The translations under genes were made by a program, and so were the position numbers. From positions 1-46,675 of the forward strand of contig CAMWKO010000019.1 in the NCBI GenBank assembly GCA_947174885.1: a stretch of DNA of 46,675 nt, in the 5' to 3' direction. Under the pieces are notes generated by a model. That model saw nothing but the letters and a program-made list of their open reading frames with translations. It was not told the origin of the DNA and did no database searches. Source of the DNA: an uncultured Clostridia bacterium (GTDB lineage Bacteria > Bacillota > Clostridia > Lachnospirales > Lachnospiraceae). Of this stretch, positions 34,323 through 42,784 are shown piece by piece; the first letter of the stretch is position 1, and every line of letters begins with the position of its first letter.

Positions 34323-35876
34323 ATGGTATTAAATGTTGAAAATTTAAGTCATGGCTTTGGTGACAGAGCTATTTTTGATAATGTTTCTTTCAGACTGCTA
34401 AAGGGTGAGCATATCGGGCTTGTAGGAGCAAACGGTGAAGGAAAATCTACTTTTATGAATATAGTGACAGGAAAGCTTATGCCGGATGAAGGAAAAGTTG
34501 AGTGGAATAAAAATGTAAGGGTAGGATATTTAGATCAGCATACTGTATTGGAAAAGGGTATGACTATAGGTGAGGTATTAAAATCTGCATTTAAATATTT
34601 ATTTGAGCTTGAAGCACATATGAATGAAATCTGCGACAGTCTGGCAACTGCAGAAGATGATAAAATGGCAGAGATGATGGAGGAGTTAGGTACTATTCAG
34701 GATATTCTTACAAACAATGATTTTTATGTAATTGATGCAAAGGTTGAGGAGGTAGCGAGAGCATTAGGGATACTGGAGCTGGGATTAGACAGAGATGTCT
34801 GCGAATTAAGTGGCGGACAGAGAACTAAAGTGTTATTGGCAAAGCTATTATTGGAAAAGCCGGATATATTACTTTTAGATGAGCCTACAAACTATTTAGA
34901 TGCAAATCATATTGAATGGCTTAAGAGATATTTATTGGATTATGAGAATGCTTTTATATTAATATCCCATGATATTCCGTTTCTTAACAGTGTAGTAAAT
35001 ATTATTTATCATATGGAAAATCAGAAACTTGACAGATATGTGGGAAATTATGATAAGTTTAAAGAAGTATATGAGGTTAAAAAGTCACAGCTGGAGGCCG
35101 CCTATAAGAGACAGCAGCAGGAAATAGATGACCTTAAGGATTTTGTGGCAAGAAATAAAGCAAGAGTTTCAACCAGAAATATGGCAATGTCCAGACAGAA
35201 AAAGCTTGATAAAATGGAGGTTATTGAACTGGCAAAAGAAAAACCAAAGCCGGAATTTAACTTTAAAAATGCAAGAGCCTCCGGAAAAGTAGTTTTTGAA
35301 ACTACAGATTTGGTTATAGGATATGATGGAGTACCACTTTCAAAGCCTATTAATTTTAGAATGGAAAGAGGGGAAAAAATTGCTCTTATAGGAACTAACG
35401 GTATTGGAAAGAGTACATTTCTAAAGAGTGTATTGGAACTTATTCCGCCGGTAAGCGGAAAAAGCCATTTAGGAGATTATTTGTATAAGGGATATTTTGA
35501 ACAGGAAATGAAGGCAGGAAGCAATACATGTATAGAAGAAATATGGGAGGAGTTTCCTTCTTACTCCCAGTATGAGATTCGTTCTGCACTGGCTAAGTGC
35601 GGACTTACTACAAAGCATATTGAAAGTCAGGTACGTGTGCTTAGTGGTGGTGAGCAGGCAAAGGTCAGACTTTGTAAGCTTATTAATACAGAAACAAATA
35701 TATTGCTTTTGGACGAGCCTACTAACCATTTAGACGTTGATGCAAAGGAAGAGTTAAAAAGAGCCTTAAAGGAGTATAAAGGAGCCATACTCTTGGTATG
35801 TCATGAGCCTGAGTTTTATGAGGGATTAGTAGATAAGATAATTAATTTAGAGGAATATTCTTTACTGGCGTATTAA
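34323..35876 (+). CDS. ABC-F family ATPase
   Basis: A 517-residue protein with two ATPase domains and no membrane segment. Domain 1 has Walker A GANGEGKST and signature LSGGQRTKVLLAKLL with LLLDEPTNYLD. Domain 2 has GTNGIGKST and LSGGEQAKVRLCKL with LLLDEPTNHLD. A charged linker helix (about 245-305) lies between. ABC-F proteins act on the ribosome, either in translation control or in target protection against antibiotics. The sequence resembles the housekeeping YbiT/YkpA group more than a resistance group, by impression only. It begins 12 bases after the DHHW gene with TAGGAG and ends the operon. Confidence 0.93.
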   Translation: MVLNVENLSHGFGDRAIFDNVSFRLLKGEHIGLVGANGEGKSTFMNIVTGKLMPDEGKVEWNKNVRVGYLDQHTVLEKGMTIGEVLKSAFKYLFELEAHMNEICDSLATAEDDKMAEMMEELGTIQDILTNNDFYVIDAKVEEVARALGILELGLDRDVCELSGGQRTKVLLAKLLLEKPDILLLDEPTNYLDANHIEWLKRYLLDYENAFILISHDIPFLNSVVNIIYHMENQKLDRYVGNYDKFKEVYEVKKSQLEAAYKRQQQEIDDLKDFVARNKARVSTRNMAMSRQKKLDKMEVIELAKEKPKPEFNFKNARASGKVVFETTDLVIGYDGVPLSKPINFRMERGEKIALIGTNGIGKSTFLKSVLELIPPVSGKSHLGDYLYKGYFEQEMKAGSNTCIEEIWEEFPSYSQYEIRSALAKCGLTTKHIESQVRVLSGGEQAKVRLCKLINTETNILLLDEPTNHLDVDAKEELKRALKEYKGAILLVCHEPEFYEGLVDKIINLEEYSLLAY

Positions 35877-35912
35877 TATTGAATATATTTTATGCGTTAG
35901 GTCTTGATATAG

Positions 35913-35962
35913 AAAATGATAGTACTTATATGATTAAATCATATAAGTACTATCATTTTTTA
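35913..35962. terminator. Long perfect terminator after the ABC-F gene
   Basis: A stem of about 21 bp (arm 35914-35934, ending ATATGAT, with its complement 35938-35958), a 3-base loop, and a run of T. A and T flank both sides, so it could work in both directions. Confidence 0.92.
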
Positions 35963-36141
35963 TATATTAATAATATTAGGAATTTTGCAGCTGATAATAA
36001 TATAAGATTTAAAAAAATTGCAAAAGACACATAAGTACGTTTTATAGGACATAAATAATGGTATTATATTGGCAGAAGAGGTAGTCAGGCAGTTACCTAT
36101 GGAATATGTACATATAATGTTAAAGGAAAAGAGGTATAATC

Positions 36142-36534
36142 ATGTATATTTTATCAAATCTTATTTTTACATCCGTGGTTTCTTTAGTAATAGTAATAGC
36201 TACATATCTGCTACAATATTGTTCAAGTATCAGTCCCTGCAATATTGAATTTGACAAAAGAAGAAGCTCTGAAATTAAATTAATGATACAGTACAACAGG
36301 CTTTTCAATAAAATATTTAACACGGCAATGCTTTTGATAATGTTATGTGTGACAGCATCAATAATTTTAGAAGCAAGTGGATTTATGTTATTTATAGTAA
36401 TGTTAGAGTTTATATATTTTGTATTTAATGTTATTGTAATGTCTGCAATGTATATAAGGAGTAAGATTTACTGGTACAGATTAGAAAATTTTAAGGTGGA
36501 AAAAATGAGAAAAAATAATGTGAAGAAATGCTAG
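36142..36534 (+). CDS. Hypothetical membrane protein, 130 residues
   Basis: Three predicted membrane helices: residues 5-26, 60-82 and 84-108 (the last two nearly continuous). A basic C-terminal tail ends KMRKNNVKKC. No family recognised. AAAGAGG lies seven bases upstream of the ATG, so it is probably expressed. It is separated from the ABC-F gene by 265 bases with a strong terminator and is convergent with the HTH-like gene at 36649-37182. Function unknown. Confidence 0.65.
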   Translation: MYILSNLIFTSVVSLVIVIATYLLQYCSSISPCNIEFDKRRSSEIKLMIQYNRLFNKIFNTAMLLIMLCVTASIILEASGFMLFIVMLEFIYFVFNVIVMSAMYIRSKIYWYRLENFKVEKMRKNNVKKC

Positions 36535-36648
36535 AGTCTTGTAATATACTGCCACACATAAATAAAATTTTAACATAAATAAACAGTTTACAAATAAAAT
36601 TTTATAATCAGGATAGAGAATTTTTATATTTGTGCGGCAGCTTTATTT

Positions 36649-37182
36649 CTAAATATTTTTAATATTAGGTTGCTCAAAATAATCTAAGCAATAGTTTAAA
36701 TCGCTGATACTGTAGTCATGGTTTTCAAGGAAGTATCTTATAATCAGGTCCGATTTATCTGAATTGGTAAGAGCATAGCCTGCAGATTTAAGTAATGCCC
36801 GACATTCTTCATAGGAAAGTTGTAATACAAAGGATAAAATTACAGCTTCACCCTTACTTGGATTATACTGTGGATTAGAACGTAACGTTTCAAAATAATT
36901 TTTCCCTAAATGAAATTTATCACATATCGCATTTGCATCAAGATTGCTATCAGACATATAGGCAGTAATTATCTGGCTATATGTATCAGGATTACCATGA
37001 TTTTCATACCACTCTTCGCATTTAATACGGTCAGGATCAAATTTTAAAGAAAGAGTATTATATTTGTATTTTTCAGAATTGCGCTCTCTGACAAAGTGAA
37101 CCTGAGTAAAAATTTCTACTTCTCTGCAAAGAACCTGTCTTTTTTTTGTTTTTTTTCTTTTTGATGAACTGAATATTGACAT
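36649..37182 (-). CDS. HTH-like protein of a Lachnospiraceae XRE-type C-terminal family
   Basis: A 177-residue soluble protein. The N-terminal 16 residues are strongly basic (KRKKTKKR). Residues 70-177 resemble a helical XRE-like domain: a helix with the tandem LDANAICDKFHLGKNYFETLR, then PSKGEAVILSFVLQLSYEECRALLKSAGYAL and SDLIIRYFLEN. I recognise this pattern from Lachnospiraceae proteins that attach it to other domains such as macro domains. The residues 20-60 are not assigned. GGAGG is five bases before the ATG. It may bind DNA; targets unknown. Confidence 0.7.
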   Translation of the reverse strand: MSIFSSSKRKKTKKRQVLCREVEIFTQVHFVRERNSEKYKYNTLSLKFDPDRIKCEEWYENHGNPDTYSQIITAYMSDSNLDANAICDKFHLGKNYFETLRSNPQYNPSKGEAVILSFVLQLSYEECRALLKSAGYALTNSDKSDLIIRYFLENHDYSISDLNYCLDYFEQPNIKNI

Positions 37183-37260
37183 AAATTCCTCCGAAATAAT
37201 ATATAGTAATTTTTCTTTTGAATTTTAATAAATCATTTATATATTAGAATGAAACATTAA
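37183..37260. other. Short AT-rich spacer
   Basis: Holds the ribosome site and probable promoter of the minus-strand HTH-like gene. No separate feature is seen. Confidence 0.3.
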
Positions 37261-37350
37261 GATATAATATAAGCAACGAGCCAAGTGAAAGAGTATACGC
37301 TTACATTTGGCGACTGCAGATAATCATAAGCTGTGCTTATGATATAATAT
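37261..37350 (+). repeat. 80-bp hairpin repeat, family B, copy 1
   Basis: GATATAATAT at 37261-37270 and again at 37341-37350, exactly 80 bases apart, flanks a unit with AACGAGCCAAG, a CCAA...TTGG hairpin, GGCGACTGC and a CATAAG/CTTATG hairpin. It is closely related to the tandem pair at 40641-40791. Confidence 0.88.
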
Positions 37351-37814
37351 TTTAATATTATATACAAAATTTTAAAATAAAATATAATAAACAATTTTTG
37401 CCTCAAATATTTTAGCACATTTTTTATAAAATGTATATTGATGTTTTTTGAAAATCCATTTTTTATTTTATGATTCATAAAGTCAGGATACATTGTACAA
37501 AAAAGATATAGAAAAGTTTCCTTTTTGTTACATTTTCTATTTTCAGGATTTTAAGATTATAGAACTAATTAGAAAAATGTGAATCTTTAAAATTATATTT
37601 AAATCAAAAAAACTGCAGTTAAGTAAAAACAGTTGTAATTTTTTTGAATTTTTATATAATAAAATATATTGATAACAGCTTTAATTCGGACTTATGTCTG
37701 TATATAAGGGCTGTATTATATACTTGTGAAGTCTGTATTTACATTTAAAGATAAATAATATAAATTTATATTGTTTATTTAAAGTACTTTGCAGATATTC
37801 AGATATAGTTAAAG
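37351..37814. other. AT-rich spacer without recognised gene
   Basis: About 460 bases, extremely A/T rich, with several T runs. A minus-strand frame of 78 residues crosses it but overlaps the repeat and has no ribosome site. No RNA or operator was identified. Confidence 0.4.
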
Positions 37815-37874
37815 AAAGGAGCAGATACATATTGTATCTGATGATTAATTCTACAATTAATCATTGAAAATATT
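37815..37874 (+). promoter_or_regulatory. Ribosome site separated from its start by two abutting hairpins
   Basis: AAAGGAG (37815-37821) is followed at once by hairpin 1 (CAGATACA/TGTATCTG, 37822-37840, 8 bp, 3-base loop). Hairpin 2 (ATGATTAATT/AATTAATCAT, 37841-37864, 10 bp, 4-base loop) comes next, then ten bases to ATG 37875. Both stems are perfect. Folding would place the ribosome site ten bases from the start. Alternatively, a TTG at 37832 opens an 11-codon leader peptide ending at 37867. Confidence 0.6.
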
Positions 37875-38498
37875 ATGTTAATGTCATATTCGTATTCATA
37901 TTCGTATTCATATTTGAGTGTAGAGGATTTGCTTTTGGCATTGCTACCAAGTATTGTTATAGGGTTGGTGTGCCTTCTTATATGTTTAAAAATAGCAACT
38001 TCAAGGGGTGCATCCAAGGCATTTTGTCTGTTCGGTCTTTTAGGAATAATTGGTGTTATACTTACAGCAGTTATTACGGCTAATCGTCAAAACATGAATA
38101 ATAATTATCCTAATAATGCAGGAGTCTATCCTAATGGTGCAGGGGGAAATCCAAATATGGGTATGGGAAATTATCAGAACGGACAAAGTAGAAATTATGT
38201 TTCACCACAGAATGGATTTAATAATCAGGCAAATAGTCAATATCAGAATTTTAACAGCAATGTAGAAACCGTCAATAGTGATAATTATGAATTTAAAGGT
38301 TCTATGAATGTTTGCGGAACACATGATGGAGAATATGAAACATACGATTCGACTTATGAGGGTTATGGAGAAAGACATGATTATTCTTACAATTTAAATG
38401 GCGAAAACATAAGATATGAAAAAAATGTATGTCATCACTGTGGTGCAAAGCTTAAAACTTTTGCCAAATTCTGTGAAGAGTGTGGAAGCAGAGTATAA
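37875..38498 (+). CDS. Membrane zinc-ribbon protein with N-terminal Tyr-Ser repeat
   Basis: A 207-residue protein. The N-terminus carries five alternating Ser-Tyr pairs encoded by a DNA tract with a 12-base period. Two membrane helices follow (about 17-39 and 47-66). A long linker rich in Asn, Gln, Gly and Tyr (about 70-135) leads to a C-terminal zinc ribbon with VCHHCG and FCEECG (residues about 185-206). This resembles small zinc_ribbon membrane proteins of Firmicutes with unknown roles. Start choice is difficult because the ribosome site lies 53 bases away behind two hairpins; ATG 37881 is an alternative. Confidence 0.8.
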   Translation: MLMSYSYSYSYSYLSVEDLLLALLPSIVIGLVCLLICLKIATSRGASKAFCLFGLLGIIGVILTAVITANRQNMNNNYPNNAGVYPNGAGGNPNMGMGNYQNGQSRNYVSPQNGFNNQANSQYQNFNSNVETVNSDNYEFKGSMNVCGTHDGEYETYDSTYEGYGERHDYSYNLNGENIRYEKNVCHHCGAKLKTFAKFCEECGSRV

Positions 38499-38756
38499 AG
38501 AGAATTACGAAATTATATTGAATTTTAGTATATTAAATAAATTTTTTAAATTTAAATATCAAAACCTGTCTTATATGGAAACAGATATCATATAATGAAA
38601 TTGACTAAATGTCAGATACAATATATGGTATCTGTTTCTTTGTCAAAATGACTTTGGTGTCCACATTTTCATGGTCAAAAAAAGAAAAAATATGTAGACT
38701 ATTTTGGAAATATGTGAGAAAATAGTCCAAGAATTATTTTTGAAAGGAGATTCATA
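38499..38756 (+). promoter_or_regulatory. Spacer with terminator and leader hairpin before the scaffold gene
   Basis: CAGATAC/GTATCTG (38613-38619 with 38628-38634), followed by TTTCTTT, is a likely terminator. GACTATTTT/AAAATAGTC (38697-38705 with 38719-38727) is a perfect 9-bp hairpin about 30 bases before the next start. GAAAGGAG lies seven bases before the ATG at 38757. Confidence 0.5.
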
Positions 38757-39449
38757 ATGATTTACACTAACGAAGTTAAAAACATGTGTCCAGTGGCACA
38801 GGGCGTTCATCATGGCGCAGCACCAGTACCTACAGAAGGTAACTGGGTAAAAAATAAAGAAGTAAAGGATATTTCAGGTTTTACACATGGTGTTGGCTGG
38901 TGTGCTCCACAGCAGGGTGCTTGTAAGCTTACACTTAATGTTAAAGAAGGTATCATTCAGGAAGCATTAGTTGAAACTATCGGATGTTCAGGTATGACAC
39001 ATTCAGCAGCTATGGCAGCGGAATTATTACCGGGTTTAACAGTTATGGAAGCATTAAATACAGATTTAGTTTGTGATGCTATAAATACAGCTATGAGAGA
39101 GTTATTCTTACAGATTGTTTATGGTCGTACACAGAGTGCATTCTCAGAAGACGGTCTTGCAGTAGGTGCCGGTCTTGAAGATTTAGGAAAGGGTCTTAGA
39201 TCTCAGGTTGGTACTATGTATGGTACATTAGAAAAAGGTCCACGTTACCTTGAAATGGCAGAGGGTTATGTAACAGGTATTGCTCTTGATGCAGATGATC
39301 AGATTATCGGTTATCAGTTCGTAAGTCTTGGAAAGATGACAGATTTCATTAAAAAGGGTGATGATCCTAATACAGCTTGGGAAAAGGCTAAAGGTCAGTA
39401 CGGCAGAGTTGCAGATGCAGTTAAGATTATTGACCCAAGACAGGAATAG
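38757..39449 (+). CDS. IscU/NifU-like iron-sulfur scaffold protein
   Basis: A 230-residue protein that resembles the IscU/NifU N-terminal fold: ETIGCSGMTHSAAMAAELLPG contains the conserved glycine-cysteine turn, and Cys residues also occur in KNMCPVAQG, VGWCAPQQGACKL and DLVCDA. No sulfurtransferase or SufBCD genes are adjacent. The C-terminal part (about 130-230) is not typical of IscU and carries GTMYGTLEKGPRYLEMAEGYV. GAAAGGAG is seven bases upstream. It is followed after 18 bases by the GGGtGRT gene, its usual companion, so the two probably form one functional unit. Substrate proteins are unknown. Confidence 0.82.
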   Translation: MIYTNEVKNMCPVAQGVHHGAAPVPTEGNWVKNKEVKDISGFTHGVGWCAPQQGACKLTLNVKEGIIQEALVETIGCSGMTHSAAMAAELLPGLTVMEALNTDLVCDAINTAMRELFLQIVYGRTQSAFSEDGLAVGAGLEDLGKGLRSQVGTMYGTLEKGPRYLEMAEGYVTGIALDADDQIIGYQFVSLGKMTDFIKKGDDPNTAWEKAKGQYGRVADAVKIIDPRQE

Positions 39450-39467
39450 GAAAAGGAGGACTTTAAA

Positions 39468-40478
39468 ATGGCATTATTTGAATCATATGAAAGAAGAATT
39501 CCACAGATTAATGAAGTATTAAACAGCTATGGAATTTCATCTATAGAAGAAGCAGAAAAAATTACAAAGGACGCCGGATTAGACGTATACAACATGATTA
39601 AAGGCATTCAGCCAATCTGTTTTGAAAATGCGTGTTGGGCATACATAGTAGGTGCAGCGATTGCTATTAAGAAGGGAGCCAGAAAGGCTTCAGAGGCAGC
39701 AGCAGCTATCGGTGAAGGTCTTCAGGCATTCTGTATCCCTGGTTCAGTTGCTGACCAGAGAAAGGTTGGTTTAGGACATGGAAATTTAGGTAAGATGTTA
39801 CTTGAAGAAGAAACAGAATGTTTTGCGTTCCTTGCAGGTCATGAATCATTTGCAGCTGCCGAAGGAGCTATCGGTATTGCTGAAAAGGCTAATAAGGTTC
39901 GTCAGAAGCCATTAAGAGTTATCTTAAATGGTCTTGGAAAGGATGCAGCCCAGATTATTTCAAGAATAAACGGTTTCACATATGTTGAAACAGAAATGGA
40001 CTATAAGACAGGCGAAGTTAAGGAAGTATTCAGAAAACCATATTCAGACGGACTTCGTGCAAAGGTAAACTGTTATGGTGCAAATGATGTAACAGAAGGT
40101 GTTGCTATTATGTGGAAGGAAAATGTAGATATCTCAATTACAGGTAACTCTACAAACCCAACAAGATTCCAGCATCCTGTTGCAGGTACATATAAGAAAG
40201 AAAGAAACGAAGCAGGAAAGAAGTATTTCTCAGTAGCTTCAGGTGGTGGTACAGGTAGAACACTTCATCCGGATAATATGGCAGCAGGTCCTGCTTCATA
40301 TGGTATGACAGATACAATGGGTCGTATGCATTCAGATGCACAGTTTGCCGGTTCATCATCAGTTCCTGCTCACGTAGAAATGATGGGTCTTATCGGTGCA
40401 GGTAATAACCCAATGGTAGGTATGACGGTTTCTGTTGCAGTTTCTATACAGCAGGCAGCAGACGAAGGTAAGTTCTAG
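39468..40478 (+). CDS. GGGtGRT protein (uncharacterised family)
   Basis: A 336-residue soluble protein with the family-defining SVASGGGTGRTLHPDNMAAGP near residue 262. Other likely conserved parts are CFENACWAYIVGAAIAIKKGA, GSVADQRKVGLGHGNLGKML, LAGHESFAAAEGA and the C-terminal GLIGAGNNPMVGMTVSVAVSIQQA. The family name comes from the motif; no biochemical function is known to me. AAAGGAGG lies seven bases before the ATG. It probably co-transcribes with the scaffold gene and ends at a strong terminator. Codon choice is uniform in both genes, as expected for high expression. Confidence 0.9.
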   Translation: MALFESYERRIPQINEVLNSYGISSIEEAEKITKDAGLDVYNMIKGIQPICFENACWAYIVGAAIAIKKGARKASEAAAAIGEGLQAFCIPGSVADQRKVGLGHGNLGKMLLEEETECFAFLAGHESFAAAEGAIGIAEKANKVRQKPLRVILNGLGKDAAQIISRINGFTYVETEMDYKTGEVKEVFRKPYSDGLRAKVNCYGANDVTEGVAIMWKENVDISITGNSTNPTRFQHPVAGTYKKERNEAGKKYFSVASGGGTGRTLHPDNMAAGPASYGMTDTMGRMHSDAQFAGSSSVPAHVEMMGLIGAGNNPMVGMTVSVAVSIQQAADEGKF

Positions 40479-40533
40479 GAAATACAGTATTTTTAAGTGC
40501 TGTCAGAATTTATGGACAGTTCTTTGGCAAATT

Positions 40534-40567
40534 ACGGTATAGTCATTCGTGACTATGCCGTTTTTTC
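40534..40567 (+). terminator. Terminator after the GGGtGRT gene
   Basis: ACGGTATAGTCA, TTCG tetraloop, TGACTATGCCGT (one G-T pair), then six T. Confidence 0.95.
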
Positions 40568-40640
40568 TATTTACAAAGTTTTTGAATATCCTATATACAG
40601 CGATTACATAGAATTATGAGAGTATTGAACTAACTATCAA

Positions 40641-40791
40641 TTATGATATAATATAGGCAACGAGCCAAGTGTAAGGGTTTACACTTACATTTGGCGACTG
40701 CGGATGGTCATAAGCTGTGCTTATGATATAATATAGGCAACGAGCCAAGTGTAAGAGTTTACACTTACATTTGGCGACTGCGGATAATCAT
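40641..40791 (+). repeat. 80-bp hairpin repeat, family B, tandem copies 2 and 3
   Basis: Two direct copies with an exact 80-base period (40641-40720 and 40721-40791, the second truncated at its end) and only a few differences. Each begins TTATGATATAATATAGGCAA and contains AGTGTAA/TTACACT and CATAAG/CTTATG hairpins. A third copy is at 37261-37350. Each carries a TATAAT-like box, so they could supply promoters for the ankyrin genes downstream. Confidence 0.92.
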
Positions 40792-40858
40792 CTTAGTAGT
40801 AGCTTTTTAGCTTTGTGAGAGTGACGGGATAACTAAGGAAACCACTAAGAAAGGAAAT

Positions 40859-41914
40859 ATGTTATTCATGAAAAGGAAAAAGACACTTCCGGCTGATTTT
40901 GAAGAAATTCTTAAGAGGGGAGATATAGAGGAAATAAGGAATGTTTTAGAAAAGTGCGAAGTGGATGCGCATAAACCATATGAAAAGAAAACAGTATTGT
41001 TTTTTACCGAGCTTCCGGAAGAAATTATCCGTTATTTGGTACTGGAGAGGGGAACAGATATTAATCAATTATCTCAGCATAATAATACGGCTCTGGCAGA
41101 ACATGCTTTTTCGCATCTAGAACACATTCCGTTATTTATTGAATTAGGGGCAGATGTAAATTATTATGAAGGCTTCGGTTCTACTCCTATACATCAGGTT
41201 GCAGGATTTCATCGGGTGGAAGGCGTAAGAGAGTTATTAAAATATGGAGCAGATCCGTCAATTCGTTGTGGCTGGTATAAGGATAATGCAATGGAGCATA
41301 CGTTAAAGACCTGTAGAAATATAGATATCTGTAATACGGCAGAGATTGCGGAAATGTTAATTGAAAAAGGTGTAACTGTTACAGAGGAAATGAAAAAAGA
41401 AGTTGTTAGGATAGGCACAGATTTTGAATTTTATCGTTCAGAGATGGCTCCGGAGTGTGTAGAGGAAATAGAACCTGAATTACAGAAGTTATATGATTTA
41501 TTTTCAGTATCTCCTGTTCCAAAGAAACAGGTATATGATGGAAAAACACCAATTACAGTAAAATCTGATACATGGCAGAAACAGCATGAAGAGCTTTGGA
41601 ATATGCTGGTACCGGGAAAAGGACAGGCAAATACCGTTCAGGGTGAAGTGATTCGTATTATTGGAAAAATAAGTTGTGAAATATTGGACAATGGTGCAAT
41701 TAACTGGGATAAAGAGTATAGGAAGTTAACAACAGCTCTGACAGGATATCTTCAGATGGGTAAGCCTGTAGAAAAGGATGTATTATTAATTGCAAAAGGT
41801 ATATGTGCAGATTCTGATGAGGATGAATTATACCGGTTGTGTGAAGCCTGTGTAAAATGGGTATTGGCAAATCCTAATCCGATAGGATTGGATAGTGTAG
41901 ACTATAAAAGGTAG
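40859..41914 (+). CDS. Ankyrin-repeat protein 1
   Basis: A 351-residue soluble protein. Ankyrin repeats span about residues 30-190 (GTDINQLSQHNNTALAEHAF, then FIELGADVNY, TPIHQVAG and LLKYGADPS). The C-terminal half (about 190-351) is helical and unassigned, with TWQKQHEELWNMLVPGKGQ. No signal peptide or membrane helix, so it is cytoplasmic. AAGG lies four bases before the ATG at 40859; ATG 40868 is an alternative. A Nudix gene follows 40 bases later. Ankyrin repeats bind proteins; the target is unknown. Confidence 0.85.
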   Translation: MLFMKRKKTLPADFEEILKRGDIEEIRNVLEKCEVDAHKPYEKKTVLFFTELPEEIIRYLVLERGTDINQLSQHNNTALAEHAFSHLEHIPLFIELGADVNYYEGFGSTPIHQVAGFHRVEGVRELLKYGADPSIRCGWYKDNAMEHTLKTCRNIDICNTAEIAEMLIEKGVTVTEEMKKEVVRIGTDFEFYRSEMAPECVEEIEPELQKLYDLFSVSPVPKKQVYDGKTPITVKSDTWQKQHEELWNMLVPGKGQANTVQGEVIRIIGKISCEILDNGAINWDKEYRKLTTALTGYLQMGKPVEKDVLLIAKGICADSDEDELYRLCEACVKWVLANPNPIGLDSVDYKR

Positions 41915-41954
41915 ACAGAATATAATAATCACAGAAAATAAAAAGGAAACTTGT

Positions 41955-42608
41955 ATGAAACCGGAAATCAAAAAAGAAAACGTAACACCATTATTTGAAT
42001 CAAAGTTTATAAAGGTTTATGACCTTGAATTGGAGGAGGGCAGGCATTATTATGATGCTACCAGAAGAAATAAAGAAGATTTGGTGGCAACCAAGTCGGA
42101 GGAGGAATTTAAGAAAATGCTTCCTGATGCAGTCAGTTGCGTGGTTATATTAAATCAAAAAGATACACAGCCCCAACTTTTGCTTAGCCATGAGTTCAGA
42201 TATCCTGCGGGACAGTTTTTACTGAGTGTGCCTGCGGGACTTATTGATAAAGAAGATAAGGAGCTTGAAAATCCGCTTTTTATTACGGCAAAGCGTGAAC
42301 TTAAGGAGGAAACAGGTATAGATTTTAAAGATGGTGATGAGATTGAAGTAATTAATCCGTTTCTGTTTAGTACTCCGGGGATGACGGATGAAAGTAATGC
42401 ACTTATAAAAATTGTAATAAATCAGGAAGAGATACCAAGTCTCTCACAGGAGGGGGCTGTTGGAAGTGAATGCTTTGACGGTTTTTCGTTATTGACAAAA
42501 GAGGAAGCCGTGAAAATACTAAAATCGGGTGTGGATAAATATGGTATATTTTATTCGGTATATACCTGGGCTGCTTTAATATATTTTGTAACAGATATGT
42601 GGAAGTAG
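41955..42608 (+). CDS. Nudix hydrolase
   Basis: A 217-residue Nudix enzyme that cleaves a nucleoside diphosphate linked to another group; ADP-ribose or a nucleotide sugar is typical of this size and of the SVPAGLID segment. The Nudix core is KRELKEETGI (Arg114, Glu115, Glu118, Glu119), which binds the metal. The stretch between Gly95 and Arg114 is about five residues longer than canonical. AAAGGA is eight bases before the ATG. It lies between two ankyrin-repeat genes, and whether the products work together is not known. Confidence 0.9.
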   Translation: MKPEIKKENVTPLFESKFIKVYDLELEEGRHYYDATRRNKEDLVATKSEEEFKKMLPDAVSCVVILNQKDTQPQLLLSHEFRYPAGQFLLSVPAGLIDKEDKELENPLFITAKRELKEETGIDFKDGDEIEVINPFLFSTPGMTDESNALIKIVINQEEIPSLSQEGAVGSECFDGFSLLTKEEAVKILKSGVDKYGIFYSVYTWAALIYFVTDMWK

Positions 42609-42624
42609 ATATTTCAATTTTTAA

Positions 42625-42666
42625 CCTGAGTTTCCGTATTTTAAAATAAAAATGCGGAAACTCAGG
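42625..42666. repeat. Family C palindrome
   Basis: CCTGAGTTTCCGTATTTT (42625-42642) pairs with AAATGCGGAAACTCAGG (to 42666) with one wobble position, around an A/T loop. It may serve as a bidirectional terminator between the Nudix and ankyrin 2 genes. Relatives are at 21294-21361 and 13424-13447. Confidence 0.85.
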
Positions 42667-42784
42667 AATTTTTAATGCTTGAACAGATATTGTACTTAGA
42701 GTATAATCAGTATATATAAATAAAAATTTCCAATAAGCTTCATAGAAGAAATACTTAGAAGGAAAAGAAAGCAGGAAAACGGCA

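Noticed and set aside
37257-37493. Minus-strand frame of 78 residues
   Set aside because: It runs through repeat copy B1 and AT-rich spacer, lacks a ribosome site, and its composition is that of noncoding DNA.
40641-40791. Possible CRISPR-like array
   Set aside because: The repeats are direct neighbours of 80 bases with no variable spacers and no cas genes; it is a tandem hairpin repeat.
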